Shown here one piece after another: positions 50,001 through 60,326 of a stretch of DNA of 64,000 bases. The DNA is from Megalobrama amblycephala (Eukaryota; Chordata; Actinopteri; Cypriniformes; Xenocyprididae). The notes under the pieces are model-generated. The model was not told where the DNA came from and did no database searches. It saw only the letters and a program-made list of their open reading frames with translations. The stretch's first letter is position 1. Each line of letters begins with the position of its first letter. The stretch lies in assembly GCF_018812025.1 (NCBI RefSeq), contig NC_063066.1:9194382-9258381 (forward strand), in the 5' to 3' direction. The translations under genes were made by a program, and so were the position numbers.

Positions 50001-53000
50001 ATCATGAAAAGCGCTATACAAATAAATGTGAATTGAATTGCAATACAGCGTGATCTCATAAAACAGGGATTGTTACTAAAATGTATTAATGGCACAACAC
50101 AATTATTATATTCAAATGACATCAGTGATTTAGGCTATTTCACAATGATTATAAAACCATCAATAGCTTAAAATCATCATCTGATCTTCAGCTTTTTTTG
50201 CTACTCAAATGTGTTTGACAAACACACTACCACAGCAGCAAACATATTATATGAGTTAAGAGCCCAACTAATGGATACACCAATCACCATTATGGTGACT
50301 TCAAATGAAACAAACATGAGCGTTAAACTTCTGTTAATTCTCAATAAGAACTGCTGTAGACATATATGACATATGAAATAAAGTCAGTCTGGGCAGCGTT
50401 TCCCAAAAGCATTGTTATCTTAAGTTGATCGTAGCTTCAGTGCCACCAATGGAGCTGTGATCAACTTAGGCATACAATGCTTTTGGGAAACGCTACCCAG
50501 GTTAATAAAAAGTGAAGCTGGTAATGCTGTTTTTTGGAGTTGTTTAATCAGATCTTGAGAGATTTAATATATTTTATCTTCAGTTGATTTCATCTAAGGC
50601 TGTGGCTGAAGAAAGTTGTAGTTTGTTTTCTTATTTCTCTTTCTTTCAGAGCTTGATCACAGCAGGTGTTTGAATGATTGAAAGAATGTTTCAGGAACAT
50701 CATACTAACCTTTAAATAACATTCTACTAACATTAAGGAAACTGGACATTTTTATGTTCTTGGAATGTTACAAATCAATGTTCCTAGAATGTTGAATTTT
50801 AAATTAAAATTAAGTTGAAAGAACATTTGAGGAACATCATACCTTATAAAAAACGTTCCTCTAACGTCAAGAAAACAACATTTTTACGTTCCCAGGACCA
50901 ACACTGGAGAACGTTCTTATAATAAAATTCTGTTAGCTGGGAAGCCGCAGTGATGTATCATAGTCACTTAGTCAGTGTCCAGTTAACATTTCAACATCGA
51001 CGAGCTATAGATGACAGATACTGCTCTCTCGATTCTTTATTTATCCATTTGATATCATTTTGTCCAGCTAGAGAATAAGAACAAAGCGCTTTGGGGCATC
51101 AGGTTAGGCCGTGTTCAGGGAGAAGCAGTGTTTATGACTCATCCGTGCCTGAGGCGGATTTAATAAATCTCTATGTGAAGGAATATGTAATGAGCGTTTC
51201 CAGCGGGTAAGGCAGAGAGCATCTAGTCGCGATTCTATGAATGAATCACCATCGTAGGTATTTTTAGAACGCTGAGCCTGTTACTATTGGTGACGAGCCG
51301 TTATGTAATAATCTTATTTCCTCCAGAATTCAGTAGCAGGCACCACCTTGTGTAGCCTATCTGACAAATAGAGAGATCTATATCCATTACACGAATGAGT
51401 GGGCCAGTCACTACAGCCTTCGGGCTTAGAAATACAAACATTGAATTCTGATGGGATTCAAAAAGGGGATGACAAGAAGAGAGCACAGTGAAGATCAGAT
51501 GATGACATGTCTGAGACAGTAATTGCATTCCTAAAATAGAGTCACTCCAGACATGCGGTATAAAATTGATTTCCTTTACACTATCCAATGGAAAGTCTTA
51601 TGAAAATGCATTCAGATACAATTAAGAGGCATTTTTGGCTTTATGAATGTTTATGAATGGATGACACTTTAGTGTGTATGAAATCGTTTGCGGAATAAAA
51701 GATACTAGACACAAGGGTTATTAAATTATAGAAAAAGAAAAAGAATTTTACTGTATAGTGAAATATAAGATTTGTTTCTGCTGCTTCAAATTAATAGGCT
51801 ATGTTTGTCAATGTCATATTGCTAAAGGACACTTCCAAAGGCAATGGGATTACACAAGTGAGAAAACACTTAGCCAAGCTGGAGCTGCCAATACAATCAC
51901 AATCATCTCGTTTAGGACAAATGGAGCATGTAAAGGGTGTGAATGACGACGTGAGTGGGTTCAGGGAGCTCAGCTCCACTGATCAGCTCTCATTTGCCAC
52001 CACTGCTGAGTGGAAGTTCCTATTCCTGTTCCCCGACCAGCAGGAGATCTTTACACAGAGATATTACTTCATGATGGGAAGGAGATAGGATAGGTTAACA
52101 AACTCCAGAGGACAGAAGTCACGACACTCAGATTTGACGCATGAAGGAGCCATCTGCCACTTTTTTTCTGATTCGCGAACAGCTTGCACACATGGCAAAC
52201 TAATTCATACTAAGCATGTCCACATCATGCTGTGTTCTATAGGATAGCCCATGTTCTCTGCAGCAAGATAGAAGCTTTTAGTTTGATTTAGATGGTTAAA
52301 AATGCCTACATCTGCATCAAAATGTAACTTTTAGATGTTTTTTTTTATTTGTTAATGGAATATTGCAGTATTTATTATAAATGATTTATCCGTGCACATC
52401 ATATTTTAAAATTTGTGTGCCCGTGTAATCTTTAAAGGTGATAGAGAGGATTTTTTCGTCGACTGAGAATCCAAAGACTGTTACTGAGTTTTTGAAATGA
52501 GCGCATGTGTAAGAATTTCGAAGGAACGCCTCCCAAAACTCGTGCACGAGTATTGGAACACGAGTGTTTACCACCGGCATTCGCTGTGTCGTGTTAATGG
52601 ATTCATTATGTCAGACTCATCGCAGGTAACTCATAATCTGCAGTTGTTACTCCTGTCTCCTGACAAAAACATTGCATGCGGCGCCTGTGGAGTGTGGAAA
52701 GTTACTGGAGCGTGCAGCCGCTCATGTCTCTCACAAGGAACGTCATGGCAGTGATTGACAAGCCAGAGGGCCAATCGTTTACCCGATGATCGCGTAAACG
52801 ATTGGCTGATGTTTTTAAGGCCCTACCTCGTGCACAGATGATGTATATTAATATTATTACTTTCAGTGCACCTAATAAATAGTCTTTTATCAGTTAGGAA
52901 AGACAGTTTCAAGTAATATTGCAAAAATGTATAAAACAAAACATCCCCTTTAGCACCTTTAATCTAAATAACCTTCCCTCTTGCAGCGACATATCTTCTC

Positions 53001-55392
53001 TGATGACGTGTTTAGTGGCTCGAGGGCGGGGCAACTTGTAACTCACATGACATCACAGCAATAGCAAACAACAACAATCGAATCAATTCCTGTTGGACAA
53101 AATCAAGTCCTGCCTTACATTTTCACTTGTTGGAGAAGCCGTTTCAATCGGATATATGTCACAGTGGGGAAGAAAAGACTATCGCAACTTCTGTAATTTT
53201 AAGTGTTTCTTTTTTGGCTCAGGTAACTAAAATCAACCTGCTGACCGCACAGAGGAGAGAGAACCACATTCTTCTAATGGTTGTCACCATGGTATCCTGC
53301 TATCTGCTGTGCTGGATGCCCTATGGGGTGGTAGCCCTGCTGGCCGCATTTGGCAGGAGGGGACTGATCACTCCCGTAACCAGTGTGGTGCCATCAGTCC
53401 TGGCCAAGAGCAGCACTGTGGTCAACCCGGTAATCTATGTGCTTTTCAACAACCAGGTGAGTCCACAGAGGGATCGCATTCTGAATTTTTAGTAGGGGTG
53501 TTAAAACTTCTGAGTGCTTTGATTTGACAATAAAAATTAAAAGCATTGATTATGGAATTTAATAATTGAATATAAAACTACAATAACACCAACTGCATTG
53601 ATTTTTTTTAATCTAAAATACAAATATTTACCTATTTTCAGTTGTAAAAACTCACTATATCCTGACAAATACCATAATGACCATCTATTTCAAGTGTAGA
53701 CATTTTTGATTGAATAATAGGGGCTGATGTTGGAGATGCATATTTTTGAAAATAATTGGCCAAAATCTTTTCGGCATCACATAATTTATAATGCATTACA
53801 ATGCATCACATAATTAAATTAAATTAACATTTCCTGATAATTTACTCACCCTCATGTCATCAAAGATGTTCATGTCTTTCTTTCTTCAGTCGAAAAAAAA
53901 TTTAGGGTTTTTGAGGAAACATTCCAGGATTTTTCTCCATACTGTATAGTGGACTTCAACAGGGTTCAATGGGTTGAAGGTACAAATTGCAGTTTCAGTG
54001 CAGCTTCAAAGTGCTCTACGCGATCCCAGACGAGGAATAAGGGTCTTATCTAGTGAAACGATTGGTAATTTTCTAAAAAAAAAAATATAAATGTATATAG
54101 TTTTAACCACAAATGCTCGTCTTGCACAAGCTCTGTGATCCACCAGAAAGGTCACGCATGACGTAGGCAGAAGTACCATGGTGAGGCGAAAAACTCTCAT
54201 TTTCTCTTCCAACTTCAAAGTTGTCCAATTTCGTTGATTTCCATTTTTTTTTTTTTTTTTGTAAAGGGTGTTTGACTTGCATGTTCGCTTTGTAGACACT
54301 AAATCTGTACTTCTGCCTTCCACCTTTGTAACATAATTACGTCATGCGTGGCGGATCGTAGAGCAGTGCAAGACGAGCATTTGTGCTTAAAAAGTATATA
54401 TTTTGATTTTATTTTTTTAGAAAATCATTTTGCTAGACAAGATACTTATTCCTCGGCTGGGATCGTGTAGAGCCCTTTGAAGCTGCACTGAAACTGCAAT
54501 TTGGACCTTCAACCTGTTGTACCCCACTGAAGTCCACATATGGAGAAAAATCCTGGAATGTTTTCCTCAAAAACCTTAATTTCTTTTCGACTGAAGAAAG
54601 AAAGACATGAACATCTTGGATGACATGGGGGTAAGTAAATTATCAGGACATTTTCATTCAGAAGTGAACTAATCCTTTAATAATTGAACAATTGAACTGT
54701 CAGATCTAATATTTAGGTATATAATTACATATATTTTTATATTTTAGTGTATCTGTGCAGTGTTAGAATTAAAAAAAAAAAAAAAGTACCTTTAAAGCTA
54801 CTTCATTTTCCATGCTCCACTCCATCTACTGTCCATAAGCCAGAGCAGAACACAGCGAGGGAAGTATACTTTCAGCTTGTCACTAGGGCAGTAAACTGAA
54901 AATGACAACTTTGTACATTATCTACCCCTAAAATGTGCATAGTAGTGAAATGAAATGAAGATAGGCCTGTACCAGGGATTGCAAACGTCAGTCCTAGAGA
55001 GCCACAGTCCTCCAGAGTTCACCTCCAACCCTAGTCGAACACACCTGAACAAGCTAATCAGGGTCTGAGGAGTTGCTAGAAAGCTACAGGCAGGTGAGTT
55101 GTTATCAGGGTTGGAGCTAAACTCTGCAGGACTAAGGCTCTCCAGGACCGGAGTTCACCACCCCTGATCTATACTATCTCATTCATTTCTCTCTCAGTTC
55201 TACAGGTGTTTCTTAGCATTTCTGAAATGTCAAGAAGAACCATCTATTCACGGTCAGAACCCTCAGCACAGCAGCAAAGAAGATCCTCATGCTCTCAGGC
55301 CCTGTGATGGGCCCTCATTGCATCGTAACATCAAGGGCCCCCAGAATAAAGAGCAGCATACTCTGTCCTTGGTGGTTCACTACACACCCTGA
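41059..55392 (+). CDS. tmtops: Teleost multiple tissue (TMT) opsin, four exons
   Basis: Exons 41059-41440, 46474-46802, 53223-53456 and 55198-55392 join in frame to 379 residues. TMT opsins are non-visual photopigments of the encephalopsin group, seven-helix receptors carrying retinal in membranes of brain and peripheral tissues. Seen here: an N-glycosylation-rich start (NIS, NQS, NVS); TM1-TM2 with LLNISVSD; disulphide cysteines in HHGCKW and TTCSV; ERY141-143 in place of DRY; PEG before TTCSV, holding the counterion-type glutamate; K299, the Schiff-base lysine, in LAKSSTVVNPVIY; and FYRCF for helix 8. The third exon has LTAQRRENH, typical of TMT and encephalopsin. The start is the methionine nearest TM1; the frame stays open upstream to 40870, with an alternative ATG at 40957. 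I cannot say which TMT paralogue it is. Introns are long (1.7-6.4 kb) and full of fold-back elements. Confidence 0.88.
41611..43253. mobile_element. 1.64 kb palindromic element in tmtops intron 1
   Basis: ATATCCAGCTAACAGAAT at the left mirrors ATTCTGTTAGCTGGGATAT at the right. The two arms pair over some 500 bases each, for example CAGCCACAGCCTTAGATGAA against TTCATCTAAGGCTGTGGCTG, and TAGTAACAGACAAATAACTA against its inverse near 42500. The spacer (about 42150-42430) contains GCATGAATAAATTATGCAGC, shared with 23150 and 49705. The right arm carries a 105-base palindrome missing from the left arm. Confidence 0.85.
42706..42811. repeat. Small palindrome inside the right arm
   Basis: GGAGTGTGTTTCCCGAAAGC mirrors CTTTGGGAAACACACCCC. 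The left arm continues across this site without it. Confidence 0.8.
43254..44935. other. tmtops intron 1, no element recognised
   Basis: Unique-looking AT-rich intron. Short open frames at 43375 and 43996 have no splice context or motif. Confidence 0.4.
44940..45893 (+). mobile_element. TTAA-flanked non-autonomous element, uninterrupted copy
   Basis: AGGTGCCCTAGAA and TTTCTAGGGGACCT are inverted ends bordered by TTAA (44936-44939 and 45894-45897), as in piggyBac-type MITEs. The 954 bases contain the perfect palindrome CTGTTACGTAACAG near 45113. A second copy in opposite orientation at 55594-62713 is split by a DIRS element, and this copy shows what that site looked like before. Confidence 0.85.
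45950..46225 (+). repeat. Dispersed repeat carrying TATTTAAGCCCTCGGTTTC
   Basis: Same family as 25750-26060: GTTAATTAGTCTTACACATC, then GTATTTAAGCCCTCGG. Confidence 0.5.
46245..46395. repeat. Fragment of the 37.7 kb fold-back family
   Basis: ACAAATTAAGATATTTTTAA, GGCCCAGAAAGGTAGTAAAG and CCATGTGACTACAGT match one arm of that element. It ends about 80 bases before tmtops exon 2. Confidence 0.65.
47640..47815. repeat. Repeat bounded by direct ATAGCAATGCCACATG copies
   Basis: ATAGCAATGCCACATG occurs at about 47641 and 47784. Between them lies CCAGATCCGACCTACATCTGC, then a related GATCTGGGCCACATG. Open frames across it on both strands are repeat artefacts. Confidence 0.55.
48190..48500 (-). mobile_element. 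5S rRNA-derived SINE
   Basis: On the minus strand GAAGCTAAGCAGGGTTGAGC, CCTGGT and then CTGGATGGGGGATC reproduce the internal promoter end of 5S rRNA, as in SINE3-type elements of fish. The downstream body includes GAGGTGTTAGAGAGGCCAGT and ATGCCCCAGTAAAG. A segment with CAGTACAGTTTATGGCAACT is present twice (48237 and 48355), so part of the body is duplicated. It is not a functional 5S gene, because the head is incomplete and diverged. Confidence 0.75.
49130..50941. mobile_element. Second, damaged member of the large palindrome family, tmtops intron 2
   Basis: The right arm (about 50318-50941) is nearly identical to 42640-43253, ending ATTCTGTTAGCTGGGAAG. Only part of the left arm remains (about 49135-49250). 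The middle at 49630-49800 shares the GCATGAATAAATTATGCAGC block. A 110-base palindrome at 50389-50500 sits at the position matching 42706-42811. Confidence 0.7.
50389..50500. repeat. Small palindrome in the second palindrome copy
   Basis: CTGGGCAGCGTTTCCCAAAA mirrors TTTTGGGAAACGCTACCCAG. It is in the same position as 42706-42811 but differs in its interior. Confidence 0.8.
52436..52958. mobile_element. TTAA-flanked MITE in tmtops intron 2
   Basis: AGGTGATAGAGAGGAT at the left is a diverged mirror of CATCCCCTTTAGCACCT at the right. TTAA borders both (52432-52435 and 52959-52962). A further small inverted repeat, GCCAATCGTTTAC and GTAAACGATTGGC, lies at 52770-52806. Non-coding. Confidence 0.65.
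53829..54680. mobile_element. Fold-back element in tmtops intron 3
   Basis: TTCCTGATAATTTACTCACC mirrors GTAAGTAAATTATCAGGA. The arms match through AGTCGAAAA, CATTCCAGGATTTTTCTCC, CAGTTTCAGTGCAGCTTC and GCAAGACGAGCATTTG, over more than 300 bases each. One arm also matches 14538-14810. Confidence 0.85.
54973..55166. mobile_element. Short hAT-like MITE just before tmtops exon 4
   Basis: CAGGGATTGCAAACGTCAGT mirrors GGAGTTCACCACCCCTG. Arms AGTCCTAGAGAGCCA and CTCTCCAGGACC pair. It ends 31 bases before the last tmtops exon. The 8-base flanks GCCTGTAC and ATCTATAC match only in part. Confidence 0.65.
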
Positions 55393-56227
55393 CACTCTCA
55401 AGGACTTCTCATGCTCTGTACAGGTCAGCGTTCATAATGTGCCAGGATGGAAAGCTGACAGTGTGATGATGGTTTCATGGGACCAGTACATCAGAATCCC
55501 TGAGTAGAACCAAACCAGATTCACATTTATTTCTTTGTGTGCTTGTTTTTTAATGAGCTCCATGCATTGAAAGTACTCTATGCTTGAAGTTAAAGGTGCC
55601 CTAGAACTTTTTTTTTAAAAGATGTAATATAAGTCTAAGGTGTCCCCTGAATGTGTCTGTGAAGTTTCAGCTCAAAATACCCCATAGATTTTTTTTAATA
55701 CATTTTTTTATTTTCTGCCTATTTTGGGGCATAATTAGAAATGAGCCGATTCAGGGTGTGTGGCCCTTTAAATCTGGCGCTCCACGCCCCCAGAGCTCGC
55801 GCTTGCCTTAAACAACATAAAAAAAGTTCAAACAGCTAATATAACCCTCAAAATGGATCTTTACAAAGTGTTCGTCATGCAGCATGTCTAATCGCGTAAG
55901 TACAGTGTTTATTTTGATGTTTACATTGACTCTGAATGAGTTTGAGGCTATGCTCCGTGGCTAACGGCTAATGCTACACTGTTGGAGAGATTTATAAAGA
56001 ATGAAGTTGTGTTTATGCATTATACAGACTGCAAGTGTTTAAAAATGAAAATAGCGACGGCTCTCTTGTCTCCGTGAATACAGTAAGAAACGATGGTAAC
56101 TTTAACCACATTTAACAGTACATTAGCAAAATGCTAACGAAACATTTAGAAAAGACAATTTACAAATATCACTAAAAATATCATGTTATCATGAATCATG
56201 TCAGTTCCCATTCAGTCGGTCAGGTTC

Positions 56228-56412
56228 GACGTACGTCGGACAGACCGACGAATAGGAATCTCGCTAGAGAGGCCAATCTACTTTGAGTGTAACTAAAACG
56301 AGCCAATGCACATTGGCATGCAATCATATGCATCAGCTGCTCGCCTCGCAGCGCGGGTATATAATGAGCAGCAGGTGCGTTGCATCTTCAGCTTTTCGCT
56401 TCGGAGCCGAAC
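56228..56412 (+). repeat. DIRS left inverted terminal repeat
   Basis: It begins GACGTACGTCGGACAGACCG and ends near GGAGCCGAAC, matching the right repeat in reverse with few differences. GGGTATATAATGAG near 56355 could serve as a TATA-type promoter. The outer 21 bases (56207-56227) are specific to this end. Confidence 0.9.
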
Positions 56413-56589
56413 GGTGTTTGTTCCTGTTCTCTGCAAGCGAGTGTCTGCTAGAAGACGAGTCAAGCTTTTTGGTTGAACTTCTCTTTTTTTTCCGAGTGCA
56501 GGCGAACAGCACAGCAGCGGGGTTGAAGTCCTCTCTTTTTCTGTTTTTGTTTCGTTTGCCGTTTTTGAGCAAATAGCTGTTTTGACAGC

Positions 56590-58440
56590 GTCGGAAGGCT
56601 GTTCTCACGGCCGGTACGGTGCGCTTTTGAGCGCTGAAAAGCCGTTTTTACGGCTGGTAAGAGTGAGTACCTTTAAAGAGAGAGAGAGAGCACACGACAG
56701 GCTGCACACAATCCCTGTCTGTGTTGCGGCGGCCGTTCCCCTGCGTGCTTCAGCACTTTTAAAAGAGTAAAGTCCCTGAAAGAGCTTACACAAGTAGATT
56801 CGCGTCTTTTTAAAGATGACATCCTACTTGTGTTTCTGGATGCGGTCGTTCCTGTCCTCACTGACGGCCACGATCACTGTTTCACATGTCTGGGCGCGTG
56901 TTGAAATGATGTTCGTGGGTGTTTCATGTTTTCATATGAGAACATGATCACGTTGACATGCCGGTCGTGACTCTTCTTTCTCCGGGAAGCTTGAGTCCCC
57001 TCTGTTGTTGGCCAGCTGCCGCTTGTGTGTAAAAGCACAGCCGCGGGTCTGCCCGACACTCTGGGAAGACCGTGGAGATCAGCGAGAGCAAACCTCTCGC
57101 TCCTCTGCGTGTCGTGTGCCGTCGAGCTGCCGGGCTGCAGCGCGGGTTGTCACGGCAACCCAGCGCTCGCTCGGCGCTCTAGATGCGCGGTTCCCTTGCA
57201 TAATCTCCATTGTAGCGCCCTCTCTGGTGCACCAGAAGAGGTCTACTTTGCTGATATGGCTTGGGTGACATGAGGTTGAGGGGTTCCTTCGGGGAACCAA
57301 CCCCCTAGGGCCCCTCCCTCTCTAGCGCATTGCAAGCTGTGCAGTTTCTGGAGTGGATTGCTGGTCCTTCTCATAGGGGAACCTAGCATTTCATTCAGAG
57401 CTCCAGCTGAGGGACAGACGTCGATTGCAGCATCGGAGAGAGTGCTGTTATGCTCTGGAAATGAGGGTGACGCTGCCCACTGTAATGGTGTGTGCTTATG
57501 CTGACTCAGATTCGGAGTTTACAGCCATGCTTTCCTGGGTCTTCCAGATGTGCATGGAAAACTTGGCAGTATGGGGGTATGTTGGTGCCATAAATATGGA
57601 ATGCCAAAAGTGCCAAAATCTGCATAAGTTTTTCCTCTCTCACTACCCTCTTGGTTGGGGTGGCTGTACACAGACCACACCCACCCTGCATGTGAGGCCA
57701 AGGCACTCTTTTTGCATGAGGGTAGTTCTGTGCTGGGGTTGAGCTGCGCTTGTTGACTAACCGTGATCAAAGTCATGGCGCAGGCCCTCAGCCAGACGAT
57801 GTCCACCTCAGTGGTCCAGAAGTGCCCCCTGGCTTACCTTGTGAGGTGCGAGAGGTTGTCAAGCTAAATGCTTTCTCAGTGCTCCCATCTTACGAGGTGG
57901 CCTTTTCGGTGACACTGTCGAGGACTGAGCCCAGCGGTTCTCCTCAGTTAGTAGCGGATCGGGGAGCTTCCCATGACAAACCATTGAGTTCCTCTTGGGC
58001 CGCCCCTCGGTCTGCTCGTCGCCAAGGGTGTCGTCCCCTGCAAGAAACTCTGGCCCAGCAGGCTCTGCTGTGTCCATTGCGGGGAGATGACGCCTCCCGT
58101 CTCTGCAGCTGTTTAAGTGGTTGGTGAGAATCACCCCTGAGACGGGCGACCCAGAGATGGGTGGGGCTGCTCTTCCACCCCTGGAGGAGGGCCGGGTGGT
58201 AAATCCTTTTATTGGGTTTGTTTCTGTTCCGCCACTGACCCAAGAGGCAGTGGTACCCAAAATTAAAAGAGCAGTTCCTCCATTTCCAGGTCTGAAGAGG
58301 GTTTGGAGAGCAGTGGGAGGAGAAAAACCTCACCACTCTCATCCCCCTCTTCTGTCGCCAGCGGACAGCAGCGAGCAGCGGGCAGCCAAAGCCTCGACTG
58401 CTCCCTCTGTCCATCCGTGGAACCAGGTAAGTGTTGCCTA
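56590..58440 (+). pseudogene. DIRS gag-like region, badly broken
   Basis: This part lies where DIRS elements encode their first (gag-like) protein. Open pieces occur in all three frames (for example 57005-57273, 57750-58127, 58303-58689) without one continuous frame. The pieces hold a Cys-rich LLCVSCAVELPGCSAGC stretch and a Ser-rich stretch (SSPSSVASGQQRAAGSQS). I cannot define a start or a domain. The call rests on position within the element. Confidence 0.5.
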
Positions 58441-58447
58441 GCACACT

Positions 58448-60326
58448 GTGACGCCGCTTCGGGTCGCCTCACAAAGAGAGCCCCCCGAGCCGCGTCCCTG
58501 TGTTCCACCTCGCTGCCCCGCTGCGGGTACGCCGGTGGTCTCTTTGGTCCCGCTTGTACGGTCTCTGCGAGCCTGGTTAGCCCTCCCCAGTCCGTCTCGC
58601 TGGCTCATTCGGACCATCAGGCTCGGCTATGCGATTCAGTTCGCCCGGCATCCCCCCCAAGTTCAGGGACGTCCTCTTCACTACAGTGAAAGATGTCGTT
58701 GCCCCTGTCTTGCGTGCGGAGATCGCAGTCCTACTGGCGGAGGACGCGATGGAGCCGGCCCCTCCAGCCGATATGAGGTCAGGGTTCTACAGTCCCTACT
58801 TCATTGTACCCAAAAAGAGCGGTGGGTTACGACCGATCTTGGACCTGCGAGTTTTGAATCGGAGCCTGTACAAGCTACCGTTCAAAATGCTGACGCAGAA
58901 GCGCATTTTTGAGTGCATCTGTCCCCGAGATTGGTTTGCAGCGATCGACCTGAAGGACGCGTACTTCCATGTTTCGTTTCTTCCGCGACACAGGCCATTC
59001 CTGCGCTTTGCGTTCGAAGGTCGAGCATATCAGTACAGAGCCCTACCCTTCGGGCTGGCCCTGTCTCCCCGCGTCTTTACGAAAGTCGTAGGGGGAGCCC
59101 TTGTTCCCATGAGAGAACAGGGTGTTCGCATTCTCAACTCCCTCGACGACTGGCTCATTCTAGCTCAGTCCCGGGGTTAGTTGTGCGAACACAAGGATTT
59201 GGTGCTCAGACACCTCAGCCAGTTGGGTCTTCAGGTCAACTGGGAAAAGAGCAAACTCTCCCCTGTGCAGAGGATCTCTTTTCTCGGTATGGAGCTGGAT
59301 TCGGTCGAACAGATAGCACGCCTCACAGAGGAACGTGCTCAGTCGGTGTTGAACTGCCTGAATACGTTCAATGGCAGGACAGCGGTCCCACTGAAATTCT
59401 TTCAGAGGCTCCTGGGGCATATGGCGGCCGCGGCGGCAGTAACCCCGCTTGGTCTGCTTCATATGAGACTGCTTCAACACTGGCTTCACGGCCGAGTCCC
59501 GAGATGGGCGTGGCAACGCGGCACGTTCCGGGTGCTAATCACTCAGGAGTGCCGCCAAGCCTTCAGTCCGTGGTCGGACCCTTTGTTTCTCTGGGCAGGA
59601 GTGCCCCTAGAACAAGTGTCCCGGCATGCTGTGGTATTCACAGATGCTCCTGCCACCGGCTGGGGTGCCACGTACAATGGGCATGCAGTGTCAGGGGTTT
59701 GGACGGGACCCCATCTGCATTGGCACATCAATTGCCTCGAGTTGCTAGCAGTACGTCTTGCTCTGAGCCGCCTCAAAGGGCCGCTACGGGGCAAGCATGT
59801 ATTGGTCCGTACAGACAACACTGCGACCGTTGCGTACATCAACCATCAAGGTGGTCTACGCTCCCGTCGCATGTCGCAACTCGCCCGCCATCTCCTCCTC
59901 TAGAGTCAGAAGCGTCTGAGGTCGCTTCATGCCATTCTTGTCCCTGGTGTGCTCAGCCATGTGGCCGACGAGCTATCACGAGCTGAGCTGCCAGGAGAGT
60001 GACGACTCCACCCCCAGGTGGTCCAGCTGATCTGGAGAGAGTTTGGAGAGGCTCAGGTAGACCTGTTTGCCTCACCGGAAACCTCCCACTGCCAGTTGTT
60101 TTACCCCCTGTCCGAGGGAACACTCGGGACAGACGCACTGGCACTCAGCTGGCCCCGGGGCCTTCGCAAATATGCGTTTCCCTCAGTGAGCCTACTTGCA
60201 CAGACCCTGTGCAAAGTCAGGGAGGATGAGGAGGAGGTCCTGTTAGTTGCGCCTTACTGGCCCAACCGGACCTGGTTCCCAGAACTTTCACTCCTTGCGA
60301 CAGCCCTCCCTGGCCCATTCCTCTGA
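58448..60326 (+). pseudogene. DIRS reverse transcriptase / RNase H, inactivated
   Basis: Reverse transcriptase motifs in order: RTIRLGYAIQFARHPP, SPYFIVPKKSGGLRPILDLR, WFAAIDLKDAYFHV (first catalytic Asp), YRALPFGLALSPRVF and NSLDDWLIL (catalytic Asp pair). RNase H follows, with VVFTDAPATGWGA, INCLELLAVRLAL and VRTDNTATVAYIN. A C-terminal part with DLFASPETSHC and LLVAPYWPNRTWFPEL fits the methyltransferase-like extension of DIRS proteins. Breaks: a frame change at a run of seven C (58652-58658), and in-frame stops TAG 59178-59180, TAG 59901-59903 and TGA 60000-60002. The protein would act in cytoplasmic or nuclear replication of the element. It overlaps the recombinase frame by about 80 bases. 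Confidence 0.9.
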
